From Pantoea cypripedii (GTDB lineage: Bacteria; Pseudomonadota; Gammaproteobacteria; Enterobacterales; Enterobacteriaceae), in NCBI RefSeq assembly GCF_002095535.1, contig NZ_MLJI01000003.1, positions 186,001 to 250,000 on the forward strand: a stretch of 64,000 bases of DNA, read 5' to 3'. Shown here in pieces: positions 41,131 through 49,351 of this stretch. Both the position numbers and the translations under genes were made by a program. How positions within the stretch are numbered: position 1 is the stretch's first letter; the number at the start of each line of letters is the position of its first letter. The notes beneath the pieces are model-generated. The model ran no database searches. It was given only the letters and a program-made list of their open reading frames with translations, and was not told the DNA's origin.

Positions 41131-41927
41131 CTGCGATACGTTTTAGTTCACCTTACCCGGATGAAGCTATCGTTGCCTGGCTGGATGGCGAAATGCGCGC
41201 GGATGACGTCCAGGCATTTGAGAAGGAACTGAAACGCAGCCCGGCATTATCTGCCCGTACCGCAGAACTGATGAAAAGCAATCAACCCTTTGCCGAGGCG
41301 TTTGGTGTGATGCTGGAACAGGCCCCGGAACAACGTATGCAGCAGCAACTGGCACAGTTGCTGGCGCAAACGCCAGTGCTGCCCGAGCGACGATCGGTAC
41401 AGGTGAGTCGGCGGGCGTTAATCGCGGCATCGTTGGGTTTGCTGCTGGTGGGCGGGAGTGTCGGCTATCTGCTGCGTCCAGTGACACAACCGGATGAAAG
41501 CGCAACCATCCGTGAGCTGGAAGCACAATATATGTCGTTATACAGCCCGGAAACGCTGGCGGATGTCGATAACTCACCGCAGGTACTGCAACAGGCGCTG
41601 GCACGCACCGCGCGCGACCTGGATCTCCATCTGACACTGACGCAACTCACATTGCCAGAAGCGGATCTGAAAAGCGTCAGAATGCTGCGCTATGACGATG
41701 CGTTAATCAGCCAGATTGCCTGGAATCACGCCAGCTATGGTCCGATGGCATTGTGCATTTCACGTCAGGACCCGCAGCCCTCCAGCACACTTAATCAGGA
41801 AAAACGCCACGGTATGAACCTGGTGTGGTGGCATCGTGACGGTTATCAGTTTGTGTTGATAGGACGTAATCCGGCGGAACAACTGATGAAAACCGCGACT
41901 TTGCTCAGCCGCGGTTTGGTGGTGTGA
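41127..41927 (+). CDS. Membrane anti-sigma factor
   Basis: 266 residues; GTG start at 41127 in a GTGA overlap with the sigma-gene stop, giving coupled translation. The cytosolic N-terminus has the anti-sigma pattern PDEAIVAWLDGEMRADDVQAFE, followed by one transmembrane helix (ALIAASLGLLLVGGSVGYLL, ~residues 93-112) and a periplasmic domain of ~150 residues. It should hold the partner ECF sigma at the membrane until an envelope signal triggers release. The upstream exported TPR protein is a candidate sensor or target. Confidence 0.85.
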   Translation: MTAIRFSSPYPDEAIVAWLDGEMRADDVQAFEKELKRSPALSARTAELMKSNQPFAEAFGVMLEQAPEQRMQQQLAQLLAQTPVLPERRSVQVSRRALIAASLGLLLVGGSVGYLLRPVTQPDESATIRELEAQYMSLYSPETLADVDNSPQVLQQALARTARDLDLHLTLTQLTLPEADLKSVRMLRYDDALISQIAWNHASYGPMALCISRQDPQPSSTLNQEKRHGMNLVWWHRDGYQFVLIGRNPAEQLMKTATLLSRGLVV

Positions 41928-41930
41928 CGG

Positions 41931-42692
41931 TCAGAAGCGCAGTGAAAGGCAGGTCAGGCCGCCGTCCATTTTACGGATCTCACTGGTATCCAGTTCGATA
42001 ATTGGCATATCCAGCGTGCGCAGTTGTGCCAGGGTGGCCGGATAACCCGTCGGGGTAATTAGCGTGCCGTTAATCAGCAAAGTATTACCGGCGTAAATTT
42101 CTTCGTCGGGAATAATCAGGTGCTGATAGTGGGAGAATTGCGGCAGGCGGGCAAATTTCTCTGTCGAGATCAGGGTATTTTTACCGACATAATTGATCGC
42201 CGATTTAAGATGCAAACCTTCGTCAACCTCAACCGCCGTGACACTGTAACCATAAGGCTCCACCAGGCTGGCAAACTCGCTGATACCGGCCTCATTGGTG
42301 CGGGTCGTCAGTCCGATATAAAACGCCTTATCGATTAACATGACGTCGCCGCCTTCGAGCGTTCCGTGCTCGCTCATCACTTTCAGCGGGCGAAAATCCT
42401 TCAGCACCGCTTTGATTGACTCGACTTCGCCCGCCCGCTGTGGCGCGCCGGGATGGGTGATCACTGCCAGTTCCGGCAGGACCACGGCGGTATCTTCGAC
42501 AAAGTGCGCATCGGGAAAGTCCGCTTCTGCGGGTAGCAGTGTTACCTTCAATCTGAGCGACAGCATCGCGTTCAGATAATCCCAGAACTGCCTGCGGGTG
42601 AGTTCAGCATCCGGCGCGCCGAGAGAAGCGGTAGTCAGCCCTGCCGCGCAATTGTCAGCCGGGAGTCTTGCAATGATTTGAGTAAAAGCCAT
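41931..42692 (-). CDS. Dimethylarginine dimethylaminohydrolase-like (DDAH/amidinotransferase family)
   Basis: 253 residues of the guanidino-modifying enzyme fold. Active-site residues are visible: Asp/Glu in FVEDTAVV, Glu in EGGDVM, His in LHLKSAINYVG and the nucleophilic Cys248 in GGLTCLSLRF near the C-terminus. Bacterial homologues hydrolyse methylated arginine to citrulline and dimethylamine, or similar guanidines. AAGGA lies before the ATG. It is convergent with the anti-sigma gene (three-base gap) and stands alone. Confidence 0.88.
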   Translation of the reverse strand: MAFTQIIARLPADNCAAGLTTASLGAPDAELTRRQFWDYLNAMLSLRLKVTLLPAEADFPDAHFVEDTAVVLPELAVITHPGAPQRAGEVESIKAVLKDFRPLKVMSEHGTLEGGDVMLIDKAFYIGLTTRTNEAGISEFASLVEPYGYSVTAVEVDEGLHLKSAINYVGKNTLISTEKFARLPQFSHYQHLIIPDEEIYAGNTLLINGTLITPTGYPATLAQLRTLDMPIIELDTSEIRKMDGGLTCLSLRF

Positions 42693-42747
42693 CTGTCATT
42701 CCTTTAATAATGGTTGTGCCTGCCATTCAATCTAACTTGCAGGCGAC

Positions 42748-44463
42748 TCACAGTAAATCAAGCCGCGCATGCAGCACGGCGATCTGCTGTCGCCACTCTT
42801 GCTGTAGTGCCGGTTTCTGGTGCTTTGGCTTACGGCTGAGGTCATCAGCCAGTTTTTGCTGTAAATCCAGCAAGGTTGCCAGCATCGTATCTTCATCATC
42901 GCCTGGCGTATCCACAACCTGAGATACGTCTTGTCTGCACGGCGGCACAGGTTGGTCAACCCCCAGTTTGGCTGTCATGGCGGGCAGATCCTGCCACTCG
43001 GTAAGCTGCTGTTGATCAATCAACCAGAATCGATTGCAGCTCTGCTCCATCAGTAAACGATCGTGTGTGATTAATAACACCGCACCCGCGAACTGATTTA
43101 GTGCTGCGGCCAGCTCCTCTTTGCCTGCGATATCAAGATGGTTTGTCGGTTCATCCAGTAACAACAATGAGTAGCGTGCAAGGGTCAATCCGACAAACAA
43201 CAGCCGCGAGCGCTCGCCGCCACTGAGTGAATCCACCCGTTGTTGATGGCGCGCATAAGGGAAACCGGCGGCGATCAGCGCCATTTTGCGCTGGTCAGCG
43301 CTGAGAGAGACGAAAGGTACCAGCGCATCGCTTAAGGTAGCGTCATCCGCTAACTGCATCAGATTTTGATCGTAATAACCAAGCCGGACACGGGGATGAA
43401 ACATGCCAGACGCTGGCTGCTGCCAGCTCTGCCACAGATGACGCAACAGGGATGATTTACCTGAACCGTTGCGGCCAGCCACGGCGATGCGATCGCCACT
43501 TTTCACCTGTAAAGCCGGTAATCTGAACAACACCGCTGCTTGCGGGGCCGGGCGCACCGTCATTTCCGGCAGTGCCAGCACGCGATCGGCATCCAGTGCT
43601 TCTCCTTGCAATTGCAAACGCCAGGGGCTGCCGTCGGTGAGGGTGGTTTGTGCTTCCCTCAGCCAGTCAACCCGTTTCTCCATCTGCTGCGCTTTGCGTG
43701 ACAGACCTTCGTTATCATAGGTGCGTCCCCAAATCGCCAGCCGATGCGCGCTTTTAGCCAGCCGATCGATCTCCTTCTGCTCGCTGTGAAAACGTTGCGC
43801 GTCGGCTTCATCCTGGTCCGCCAGGGCGGCACGCGCGGCGCTACAGGGCAGGTCAAAGAACTGCAAAGTTTTATCCCGCAACATCCAGCTGCTGGTTGTC
43901 ACGCGGTCCAGCAGGGTGCTGTCATGCGACACCAGCACAAAGCTGCCATTCCAGCTATTGAGGAAGGTTTCCAGCCACAGCAACGTGGGGAGATCGAGAT
44001 GGTTGCTCGGTTCATCCAGCAGCAACAGATCGGGTTGCTGAATCAGCGCACGAGCCAGCAACAAACGCATATGTTGGCCACCGCTCAGGGTTGCGGCGGT
44101 TTGTGCTTGCTGGTCCACGCTGAATCCGAGGCTGTCGAGCAGAGCTTCCGCACGCCAGCGTTCACTCAGTTGCAGCGAGGGCGGCAGCTGTACCACTACG
44201 CTAGCCAGTAGCGTTGCCTGCGCAAGTGATGACGGCAGGTGTTGCTCAATTCTTGCCAGTAAGCAGTGGCTGGCCTGCACGATGTTACCCCTGCTGACAT
44301 CCAGTTCGCCGCTGAGGATTTTTAGCAGAGTACTTTTGCCGCTGCCGTTTGCCCCCAGCAGACCAATGCGGTCGCCTTTTTGCAGACTAAAAGTGATGTT
44401 GTGAAAAAGGGTGCCGAAGGCATTATCAAAGCCGACAGCCTGTGCTGATAGTAAAGTGCTCAT
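42748..44463 (-). CDS. ABC-F family ATPase (Uup/YheS-like)
   Basis: 571 residues from ATG 44463. Two ABC domains and no membrane segments: Walker A GANGSGKSTL and GRNGSGKSSL; signature motifs TLSGGQHMRLLLARAL and SLSGGERSRLLFVGL; Walker B LLLDEPSNHLD and LLLDEPTNHLD. A helical linker follows the first domain. ABC-F proteins act on the ribosome and release stalled states or protect from antibiotics. The leader contains a 27-codon ORF and an anti-Shine-Dalgarno copy, suggesting translation-dependent control. The gene lacks a strong ribosome-binding site of its own. Confidence 0.9.
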   Translation of the reverse strand: MSTLLSAQAVGFDNAFGTLFHNITFSLQKGDRIGLLGANGSGKSTLLKILSGELDVSRGNIVQASHCLLARIEQHLPSSLAQATLLASVVVQLPPSLQLSERWRAEALLDSLGFSVDQQAQTAATLSGGQHMRLLLARALIQQPDLLLLDEPSNHLDLPTLLWLETFLNSWNGSFVLVSHDSTLLDRVTTSSWMLRDKTLQFFDLPCSAARAALADQDEADAQRFHSEQKEIDRLAKSAHRLAIWGRTYDNEGLSRKAQQMEKRVDWLREAQTTLTDGSPWRLQLQGEALDADRVLALPEMTVRPAPQAAVLFRLPALQVKSGDRIAVAGRNGSGKSSLLRHLWQSWQQPASGMFHPRVRLGYYDQNLMQLADDATLSDALVPFVSLSADQRKMALIAAGFPYARHQQRVDSLSGGERSRLLFVGLTLARYSLLLLDEPTNHLDIAGKEELAAALNQFAGAVLLITHDRLLMEQSCNRFWLIDQQQLTEWQDLPAMTAKLGVDQPVPPCRQDVSQVVDTPGDDEDTMLATLLDLQQKLADDLSRKPKHQKPALQQEWRQQIAVLHARLDLL

Positions 44464-44579
44464 GTGCTTACTCATAAGTTGCAGGCGCAAAAAGGCCTGA
44501 CGTCAAACAACGCTGACGACAACCCGGTAAGCCGGAGGGAAGGGAGTTAAATTTTCAGTGACTTCGCTCAGGACGCGGA

Positions 44580-44663
44580 TTATCGCAGCACGATACCGGT
44601 GACGCCTGAGCACGACCAATTACTATAGAGGTGTGAGTAAATAAACAATTCACACGTCAGCAT
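44580..44663 (-). CDS. 27-codon leader ORF upstream of ABC-F gene
   Basis: ATG 44663 is preceded by a near-perfect Shine-Dalgarno AAGGAGG with a 6-base spacer and ends at TAA (44580-44582). The peptide begins MLTCELFIYSHLY and ends TGIVLR. The stop lies 116 bases before the ABC-F start. The copy TAATCCTCCT (44761-44770 read on the minus strand) can pair perfectly over ten bases with the Shine-Dalgarno region 44666-44675. This resembles ribosome-stalling attenuators that control ABC-F or antibiotic-resistance genes. The function is inferred. Confidence 0.55.
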   Translation of the reverse strand: MLTCELFIYSHLYSNWSCSGVTGIVLR

Positions 44664-44665
44664 AG

Positions 44666-44770
44666 TAATCCTCCTTAGTTATCAGTGGGTGAAGGGATGA
44701 GCTGATATTAATCCTTGCCCGATACATAATCCAGATAAAAATGCCAATGTGACTATGATTAGGAGGATTA
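44666..44770 (-). promoter_or_regulatory. Anti-Shine-Dalgarno/Shine-Dalgarno pairing in ABC-F leader
   Basis: The minus-strand RNA carries UAAUCCUCCU (44770 to 44761) and AGGAGGAUUA (44675 to 44666), a perfect 10-bp complement separated by 85 bases. Pairing would hide the leader-ORF ribosome-binding site. The rest of 44464-44900 is AT-rich and shows no further gene; a GTGTGA/TTCACAC pair also lies within the leader ORF. Confidence 0.5.
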
Positions 44771-44900
44771 AATCTAGCCATCTATTTATTTAATGGGTAA
44801 ATACAGTATGTCAATGCTGGGAGGAATATTTCTGCCCTGTAGCTGGGTCACGTTAATTATTCTGTAAAACATAATCCATTGCTATAGGGCCTCAATACAC

Positions 44901-45218
44901 TTATTCGCGATTTTCCTTAATATTCCAGCTGGATTGAGATTCTGCACCTTTACCGCCACTAGCAGACTGCTCCCAATACTGTGTTTGTACCTTAGCTGCC
45001 TGGAACTGATATGCCATACCAATAAGATCAGTATGCGTTGTACCATTGAAAATGGCATTGGTAATCAATACGTCTTCTAAGGTTATGCGGCAATATTCGA
45101 TTTGTGTACCGCCAGCTTTGCAAACAGAGAGTTCTACTTTGTTGATATGTTTGCCATTAGCGGTGCTGGCGCTGCTTATAAAGGCACTAAGGTTGGCGTG
45201 AATCTTTATGATATGCAT
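44901..45218 (-). pseudogene. Truncated type VI secretion tube protein (hcp remnant)
   Basis: About 105 codons match the C-terminal two-thirds of Enterobacterales Hcp: KVELSVCKAGGTQIEYCRIT, LEDVLITNA, YQFQAAKVQTQYWEQ and SGGKGAESQSSWNIKEN. The ~60 N-terminal residues that begin the Hcp fold are missing, no ribosome-binding site precedes the remaining ATG (45218), and the frame upstream runs into the 3' end of the small membrane-protein gene. No other T6SS gene is present in the window. Read as a decayed orphan hcp. Confidence 0.7.
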
Positions 45219-45235
45219 AAAGAGAAACAATGAGT

Positions 45236-45553
45236 TTACCTTTTGCTCGCAATATACTTGCGAGCTTTCCATGCCAGATTAATAGGTGTGATGAAGTAAA
45301 CAACGACTAATCCAAACACAATTACAATTACATATGCAGATGTATTTTCAGCGCTATCTTTGAAAATACCTAAAACGGCAACGAATGCCAGAACAATCAT
45401 ACATATGATGCCACCCCAGAAACGTTTACTGAGGTCAATAATTAATGATGATAAAGTCTGGCCTCTGTTGTGCGGCTTGGATAGTATTTGTTTTAAACGA
45501 ATTAAATCCTTTTCGGAGAATCCTTTCTCTCTGAGTTCATTTTCAATAGTCAT
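45236..45553 (-). CDS. Hypothetical protein with two transmembrane segments
   Basis: 105 residues. A helical, charged N-terminal region (NELREKGFSEKDLIRLKQIL) precedes two hydrophobic segments (FWGGIICMIVLAFVAVLGIF and AYVIVIVFGLVVVYFITPIN) and a basic tail. No family was recognised. It sits directly upstream of the hcp remnant on the same strand. Small membrane proteins next to hcp or toxin genes are sometimes immunity proteins, but no toxin gene remains here and this role is speculative. Its base composition is AT-rich, like the hcp remnant. Confidence 0.6.
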   Translation of the reverse strand: MTIENELREKGFSEKDLIRLKQILSKPHNRGQTLSSLIIDLSKRFWGGIICMIVLAFVAVLGIFKDSAENTSAYVIVIVFGLVVVYFITPINLAWKARKYIASKR

Positions 45554-45699
45554 GATCCTTCAACCTTAAAATGTTCTGATAGTTCAACGTACCTTATCAT
45601 ATATATAGAAGTGGCACTATTTTCTGTTGCATCGGGTCTGACGCTTTTACTGCTCGATACACAACCCAGTACCCCCCTTGACAACTTCATCCGCAAAAT

Positions 45700-45716
45700 G
45701 GTTGTATTATACAACC
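45700..45716. promoter_or_regulatory. Palindromic operator of MarR-GNAT gene
   Basis: GGTTGTATTATACAACC is a perfect 17-base palindrome, 24 bases upstream of the MarR-GNAT start. A TTGACA (45678-45683) and TATTAT lie around it. MarR proteins bind such dyads, so autoregulation is likely. Confidence 0.65.
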
Positions 45717-45739
45717 TTATTTCACACCGAATGCTAACC

Positions 45740-46681
45740 ATGACCGATCCCACCCTTATCCAGACTATCCGTGCTTCATCGCGCCTGATGGTGCGCGAGC
45801 TGGGATTTATGAACACCACCCTTGCGGCGACCGAATATTCTCCCTCGGCGGTGCATACCCTGCTGGAAGTTGCCAGCCATGACGGGATGACCGCCGCGCA
45901 GCTGGTACAAATCCTTGGGCTGGAGAAATCCAGCGTGAGCCGTATGCTGGGCAAATTGATCAAAGCAGGCGAATTAACCGAAATACCGTCGGCGCAGGAT
46001 GCGCGAGTGAAGCAGCTGGCACTGACCGATCAGGGAAAAATCAGCGTTGCCCGGATTAATGAATATGCCAGCAGCCAGGTGATCACCGCGCTGGCGCATC
46101 TGAGCGTGCCGCAACAGCAGGCGGTTGCACAGGGGCTGGCGGCCTATGCTGGAGCATTAAAAGCGCGCCGCGATCAGGCTGAGGTGGTGCCGGAAATCGC
46201 CATCACTACCGGTTATCAGCCGGGCTTGATCGGTCGGGTCGCGGAAATGCATGGTCGCTACTATGCGCAGCAGCATAGTTTTGGCCACTTTTTTGAAGGC
46301 AAAGTGGCAACAGGTCTGGCGGAATTTGCCGGTCGGCTGGATTCACCACGCAACCAAATCTGGGTCGCCAGCCAGCAGGGGCGTATTGTTGGCTCGGTTG
46401 CCATCGATGGTGAGGACCTGGGAAATAATCAGGCGCATCTGCGCTGGTTTATTCTCGACGATGGCTGCCGTGGGGCGGGCGTCGGCAGAAAATTACTGAG
46501 TGCCGCGATGGCGTTTTGTGATGCACAGGCATTCCCTGCGGTTCAGCTCTGGACATTCAGCGGACTGGACGCTGCCCGTCGTCTGTACGAATCCTTTGGT
46601 TTTACCCTGACACAGGAGTGGCAGGGCGACCAGTGGGGAAAATCCATGCTGGAACAGCAATTTACCCGCGTGGCTAAATAA
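45740..46681 (+). CDS. MarR-type regulator fused to GNAT acetyltransferase
   Basis: 313 residues from ATG 45740 (ATG 45731 is also in frame; neither has a clear ribosome-binding site). The first ~140 residues form a MarR winged helix: SAVHTLLEVASHDGMTAAQL, LGLEKSSVSRMLGKLIKAGE and DARVKQLALTDQG. Residues ~150-313 are a GNAT domain with IVGSVAIDGEDL, the acetyl-CoA loop GCRGAGVGRKLL and LYESFGF. MarR-GNAT fusions are known in several phyla; the acetylated substrate is unknown. A palindromic operator precedes it. It overlaps the convergent DeoR gene by eight bases. Confidence 0.9.
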   Translation: MTDPTLIQTIRASSRLMVRELGFMNTTLAATEYSPSAVHTLLEVASHDGMTAAQLVQILGLEKSSVSRMLGKLIKAGELTEIPSAQDARVKQLALTDQGKISVARINEYASSQVITALAHLSVPQQQAVAQGLAAYAGALKARRDQAEVVPEIAITTGYQPGLIGRVAEMHGRYYAQQHSFGHFFEGKVATGLAEFAGRLDSPRNQIWVASQQGRIVGSVAIDGEDLGNNQAHLRWFILDDGCRGAGVGRKLLSAAMAFCDAQAFPAVQLWTFSGLDAARRLYESFGFTLTQEWQGDQWGKSMLEQQFTRVAK

Positions 46682-47423
46682 CCGTGATCTGTTTTTGCGC
46701 CAGTAATCGCGTCATCGCGTCATCAAGCGGATCATCAACGATCAGCGTGCTGGCAAGCGACAAATCGCCAATCGCAAACGCTGAAGCGGAGTTCATTTTC
46801 TCTTTCGAGACCATCACCACGGTCTCGGCAGCTCTGGCAGCCAGTGCACGCTTCACGCCAGCTTCTTCATAATCTCCTGTGGTGAGGCCAGCGGTTTTAT
46901 GCACGCCGGTCACGCCCATAAAGAACAAATCGGCGTTGATGCGTGCGATCGACTCCAGCATAGCCGCGCCGACAGTCACCACCGAATGGCGGAATAAGCG
47001 CCCGCCGATAATGATTACCTCAACGCGTGGGTAGGGTAACAGCCCCATGGCAATGCTCGGGCTGTGCGTCACCACGGTAAAATCCACATCCTGCGGCAGC
47101 AGTTTGATCATTTCTTCTGTGGTGGTGCCACCATCGATAATCACCACCTGGCCGGGCTGAATCAGCCGCACGGCTTTCTGTGCAATCTGCTGTTTTGAGC
47201 CTATTTGCACGTTTTTGCGTGTTTCAAAAGGCGCAATGGCTGCTGATACCGGCAACGCCCCACCGTGCACACGTTGCAACAGCCCTTCGGCGGCTAACTC
47301 CCTTAAATCACGACGGATTGAGTCTTCAGAAACGCGGAAGCGCTGGCTCAGTTCGCTGGAAAGTACCTGCTTTTCGGCGGTCAGAATATCAAGGATTTGC
47401 TGTTTTCGCTGACTGGAGAGCAT
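46674..47423 (-). CDS. DeoR/GlpR-family transcriptional regulator
   Basis: 249 residues. N-terminal DeoR helix-turn-helix: RKQQILDILTAEKQVLSSEL, FRVSEDSIRRDLRELAAEGL and RVHGGALP, the family signature. The C-terminal sensor domain has DGGTTTEEM and GVTGVHKTAGLTTGDYEEAG, typical of sugar-phosphate-binding DeoR proteins. AAGGA lies ten bases before the ATG. It is divergent (81 bases) from the Nudix/DUF4406 pair, which it may control. Confidence 0.9.
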   Translation of the reverse strand: MLSSQRKQQILDILTAEKQVLSSELSQRFRVSEDSIRRDLRELAAEGLLQRVHGGALPVSAAIAPFETRKNVQIGSKQQIAQKAVRLIQPGQVVIIDGGTTTEEMIKLLPQDVDFTVVTHSPSIAMGLLPYPRVEVIIIGGRLFRHSVVTVGAAMLESIARINADLFFMGVTGVHKTAGLTTGDYEEAGVKRALAARAAETVVMVSKEKMNSASAFAIGDLSLASTLIVDDPLDDAMTRLLAQKQITVI

Positions 47424-47504
47424 GCGTTTTTATTCCTTTTTTTTCTTGTATGTGCACGATTATGCATGATAGCGTGATTATTGTCACCTTCAGGAGAGTA
47501 AAAC

Positions 47505-48104
47505 ATGCAATCAACATCACCACGTGTGCGGCATATCCACGAACAATTGCTATCGGATAACTGGTACACGCTAAAAAAATACACCTTTGAGTTTTTGCGG
47601 GCTGATGGCAGCTGGCAGGAACAAAGCCGCGAATCATACGATCGTGGCAATGGCGCGGTAGTGCTGTTATTTAATCGCGCAAAAAGCAGCGTGGTGCTAA
47701 CGCGGCAGTTTCGTTTTCCGGTGTTTATCAACGGACACAACGGCTTTTTGATTGAAGCGGCGGCGGGCTTGCTCGACAACGCGTCACCCGAAGAACGCAT
47801 CATTGCCGAAGCGCAGGAAGAAACCGGTTTTCGTATTCAGCGTATCGAAAAGGTGTTTGAAGCCTTTATGAGTCCGGGGTCAGTGACCGAGAAACTCTAT
47901 TTCTTTCTCGCGGAATATCAGGACAAGGATCGCCATAGTTCGGGCGGTGGCCTGGCAGAAGAGGGGGAAGACATCGAAGTGCTGGAGTGGCCTTTAGCGC
48001 GCGCGCTCAGGGCGATTGAAAGCGGTGAAATTATGGATGCGAAAACGATTATGTTGCTGCAACACCTGGCATTGCGCCTTAATACGGAGATGAAATCATG
48101 CTGA
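47505..48104 (+). CDS. nudK: NudK-type Nudix hydrolase
   Basis: 199 residues. The Nudix segment GLLDNASPEERIIAEAQEETGF (residues ~87-108, given here only by its key positions) keeps the Glu-Glu metal ligands of QEETGF but has Ser where the first conserved Glu normally stands. YDRGNGAVVLLFN, LTRQFRFP and SPGSVTEKLYFFLAEY resemble E. coli NudK, which hydrolyses GDP-mannose and related sugar nucleotides. It overlaps the next gene by seven bases and is divergent from a DeoR regulator. Confidence 0.82.
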   Translation: MQSTSPRVRHIHEQLLSDNWYTLKKYTFEFLRADGSWQEQSRESYDRGNGAVVLLFNRAKSSVVLTRQFRFPVFINGHNGFLIEAAAGLLDNASPEERIIAEAQEETGFRIQRIEKVFEAFMSPGSVTEKLYFFLAEYQDKDRHSSGGGLAEEGEDIEVLEWPLARALRAIESGEIMDAKTIMLLQHLALRLNTEMKSC

Positions 48105-48457
48105 TTCTGATCGCGGGCCCGGTCCGCAGCGGTACGCAGGGCGATCAGGCGCTGATCCACGCAAACCTGCGCAAAATGGAACAGGTGGCGCTGGCGGTGT
48201 ATCAGAAAGGCCATACGCCGGTGATTGGTGAATGGCTGGCGTTGCCATTGGCACGGGTGGCAGGTTCGGAGAAAATTGGCGATGAAATCAGTGAACAATT
48301 TCTCTATCCGGTGGCGCATCGTCTGATTCATTGCTGTGAGGCAATTCTGCGTCTGCCGGGTGCATCGCAGGGCGCGGATAATGATGTGCAGGTGGGACTG
48401 GCCGCAGGTCTGACTATCTTCACCAGCGTTGATGATATTCCTATCCAACAAGCCTAA
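48098..48457 (+). CDS. DUF4406 protein (nucleoside 2-deoxyribosyltransferase-like fold)
   Basis: 119 residues starting in an ATGCTGA overlap with the Nudix stop, so the two are translationally coupled. LILIAGPVRSG at the start, a helix with Asn/Lys (HANLRKMEQVALAVYQKGH), and SQGADNDVQVGLAAG near the end are typical of DUF4406, a Rossmann-like fold related to nucleoside 2-deoxyribosyltransferases. A nucleotide or nucleotide-sugar substrate is plausible given the Nudix partner; no reaction is proven for this family. Confidence 0.75.
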   Translation: MLILIAGPVRSGTQGDQALIHANLRKMEQVALAVYQKGHTPVIGEWLALPLARVAGSEKIGDEISEQFLYPVAHRLIHCCEAILRLPGASQGADNDVQVGLAAGLTIFTSVDDIPIQQA

Positions 48458-48475
48458 AATTAATCGCACGGAGCC

Positions 48476-48547
48476 GTAGCGGCGCGATTTATCGCGCAAT
48501 TTTGTGCACGATGCTGGAAAAACCCGCGTGATAAATCACGCCGCTAC
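48476..48547. repeat. Paired palindromic intergenic repeat, copy 3
   Basis: GTAGCGGCGCGATTTATCGC (48476-) and the inverse GCGTGATAAATCACGCCGC ending TAC at 48547 face each other across 28 bases. They match the units at 14922 and 17764. They lie between the DUF4406 gene and the LysE gene and may act as a transcription end or nucleoid-protein site. Confidence 0.82.
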
Positions 48548-48676
48548 CACCCGGCCCGATATTTCACTGCGGGGTTCAATTATGCCGCTATCCTGGCATC
48601 TTTTTCTCTTCTGCAGTGCTAGCTTCCTGTTGCGGGTTGGTTAAAATCAACCTTTGGCCACTGACAGGAGCGCTCC

Positions 48677-49327
48677 ATGCTGGACATCACCCACTTTCCT
48701 CTTTTTCTCGCCTCAGTCTTTTTACTTTGCATAACCCCCGGCCCTGATCTGGCCTACGTGGTCGGGCAAAGCGTGGCGAATGGGCGACGTTCCGGGGTGA
48801 TCTCAGCCGCAGGAGTGGCGTTAGGCAGTTGTACTCATGCGGTTGCCAGTGCCATTGGCCTCACTGCCTTGATTGCCGCCTCGCCGCTGCTGTTTACGGT
48901 GATTAAATATATTGGTGCTGCCTACCTGCTATTTCTCGGCAGCAAAATGGTGTGGGGGACGTTTGTCAGCCGCAGTGCCACGCACCAGGAAGGTGAGGCT
49001 GCCGTCAAAATGCCTGTCAGTGCGCGTAGCCTGTTAACTCGCGGGCTGATTACCTCGGTGACCAATCCGAAGGTGCTGCTATTTTTCATCGCCTTCTTCC
49101 CGCAATTTGTCGTGGTTGATGGCGATCACCATGCGCAATCTTTTCTGATCCTCGGCCTGACTTACGCATTGGTGGGTTTGACCACCGATACCCTGTTTGC
49201 GTTGTTAGCCGGTGGCGCCGCCAGCGCGGTGGCGAAAAACGCCGCGATGCAAAAGTTACTGGATCGGGTGGTTGGCGTCACCTTTATTGGTCTTGGAATT
49301 CGTCTGGCCTTAACCCGTCGTGGTTAA
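48677..49327 (+). CDS. LysE/RhtB-family amino-acid exporter
   Basis: 216 residues with about six transmembrane segments. The family signature ITPGPDLAYVVGQSVANGRR occurs in TM1-loop (split here as CITPGPDLAYVV and GQSVANGRRSG), with a second conserved TSVTNPKVLLFFIAFFPQF. RhtB-type proteins export amino acids or homoserine lactone-like compounds. A GACAGGAG ribosome-binding site precedes the ATG. The next gene follows after 24 bases on the same strand. Confidence 0.88.
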   Translation: MLDITHFPLFLASVFLLCITPGPDLAYVVGQSVANGRRSGVISAAGVALGSCTHAVASAIGLTALIAASPLLFTVIKYIGAAYLLFLGSKMVWGTFVSRSATHQEGEAAVKMPVSARSLLTRGLITSVTNPKVLLFFIAFFPQFVVVDGDHHAQSFLILGLTYALVGLTTDTLFALLAGGAASAVAKNAAMQKLLDRVVGVTFIGLGIRLALTRRG

Positions 49328-49351
49328 ACCTGGTTACAGAAGGAGCCGTTC

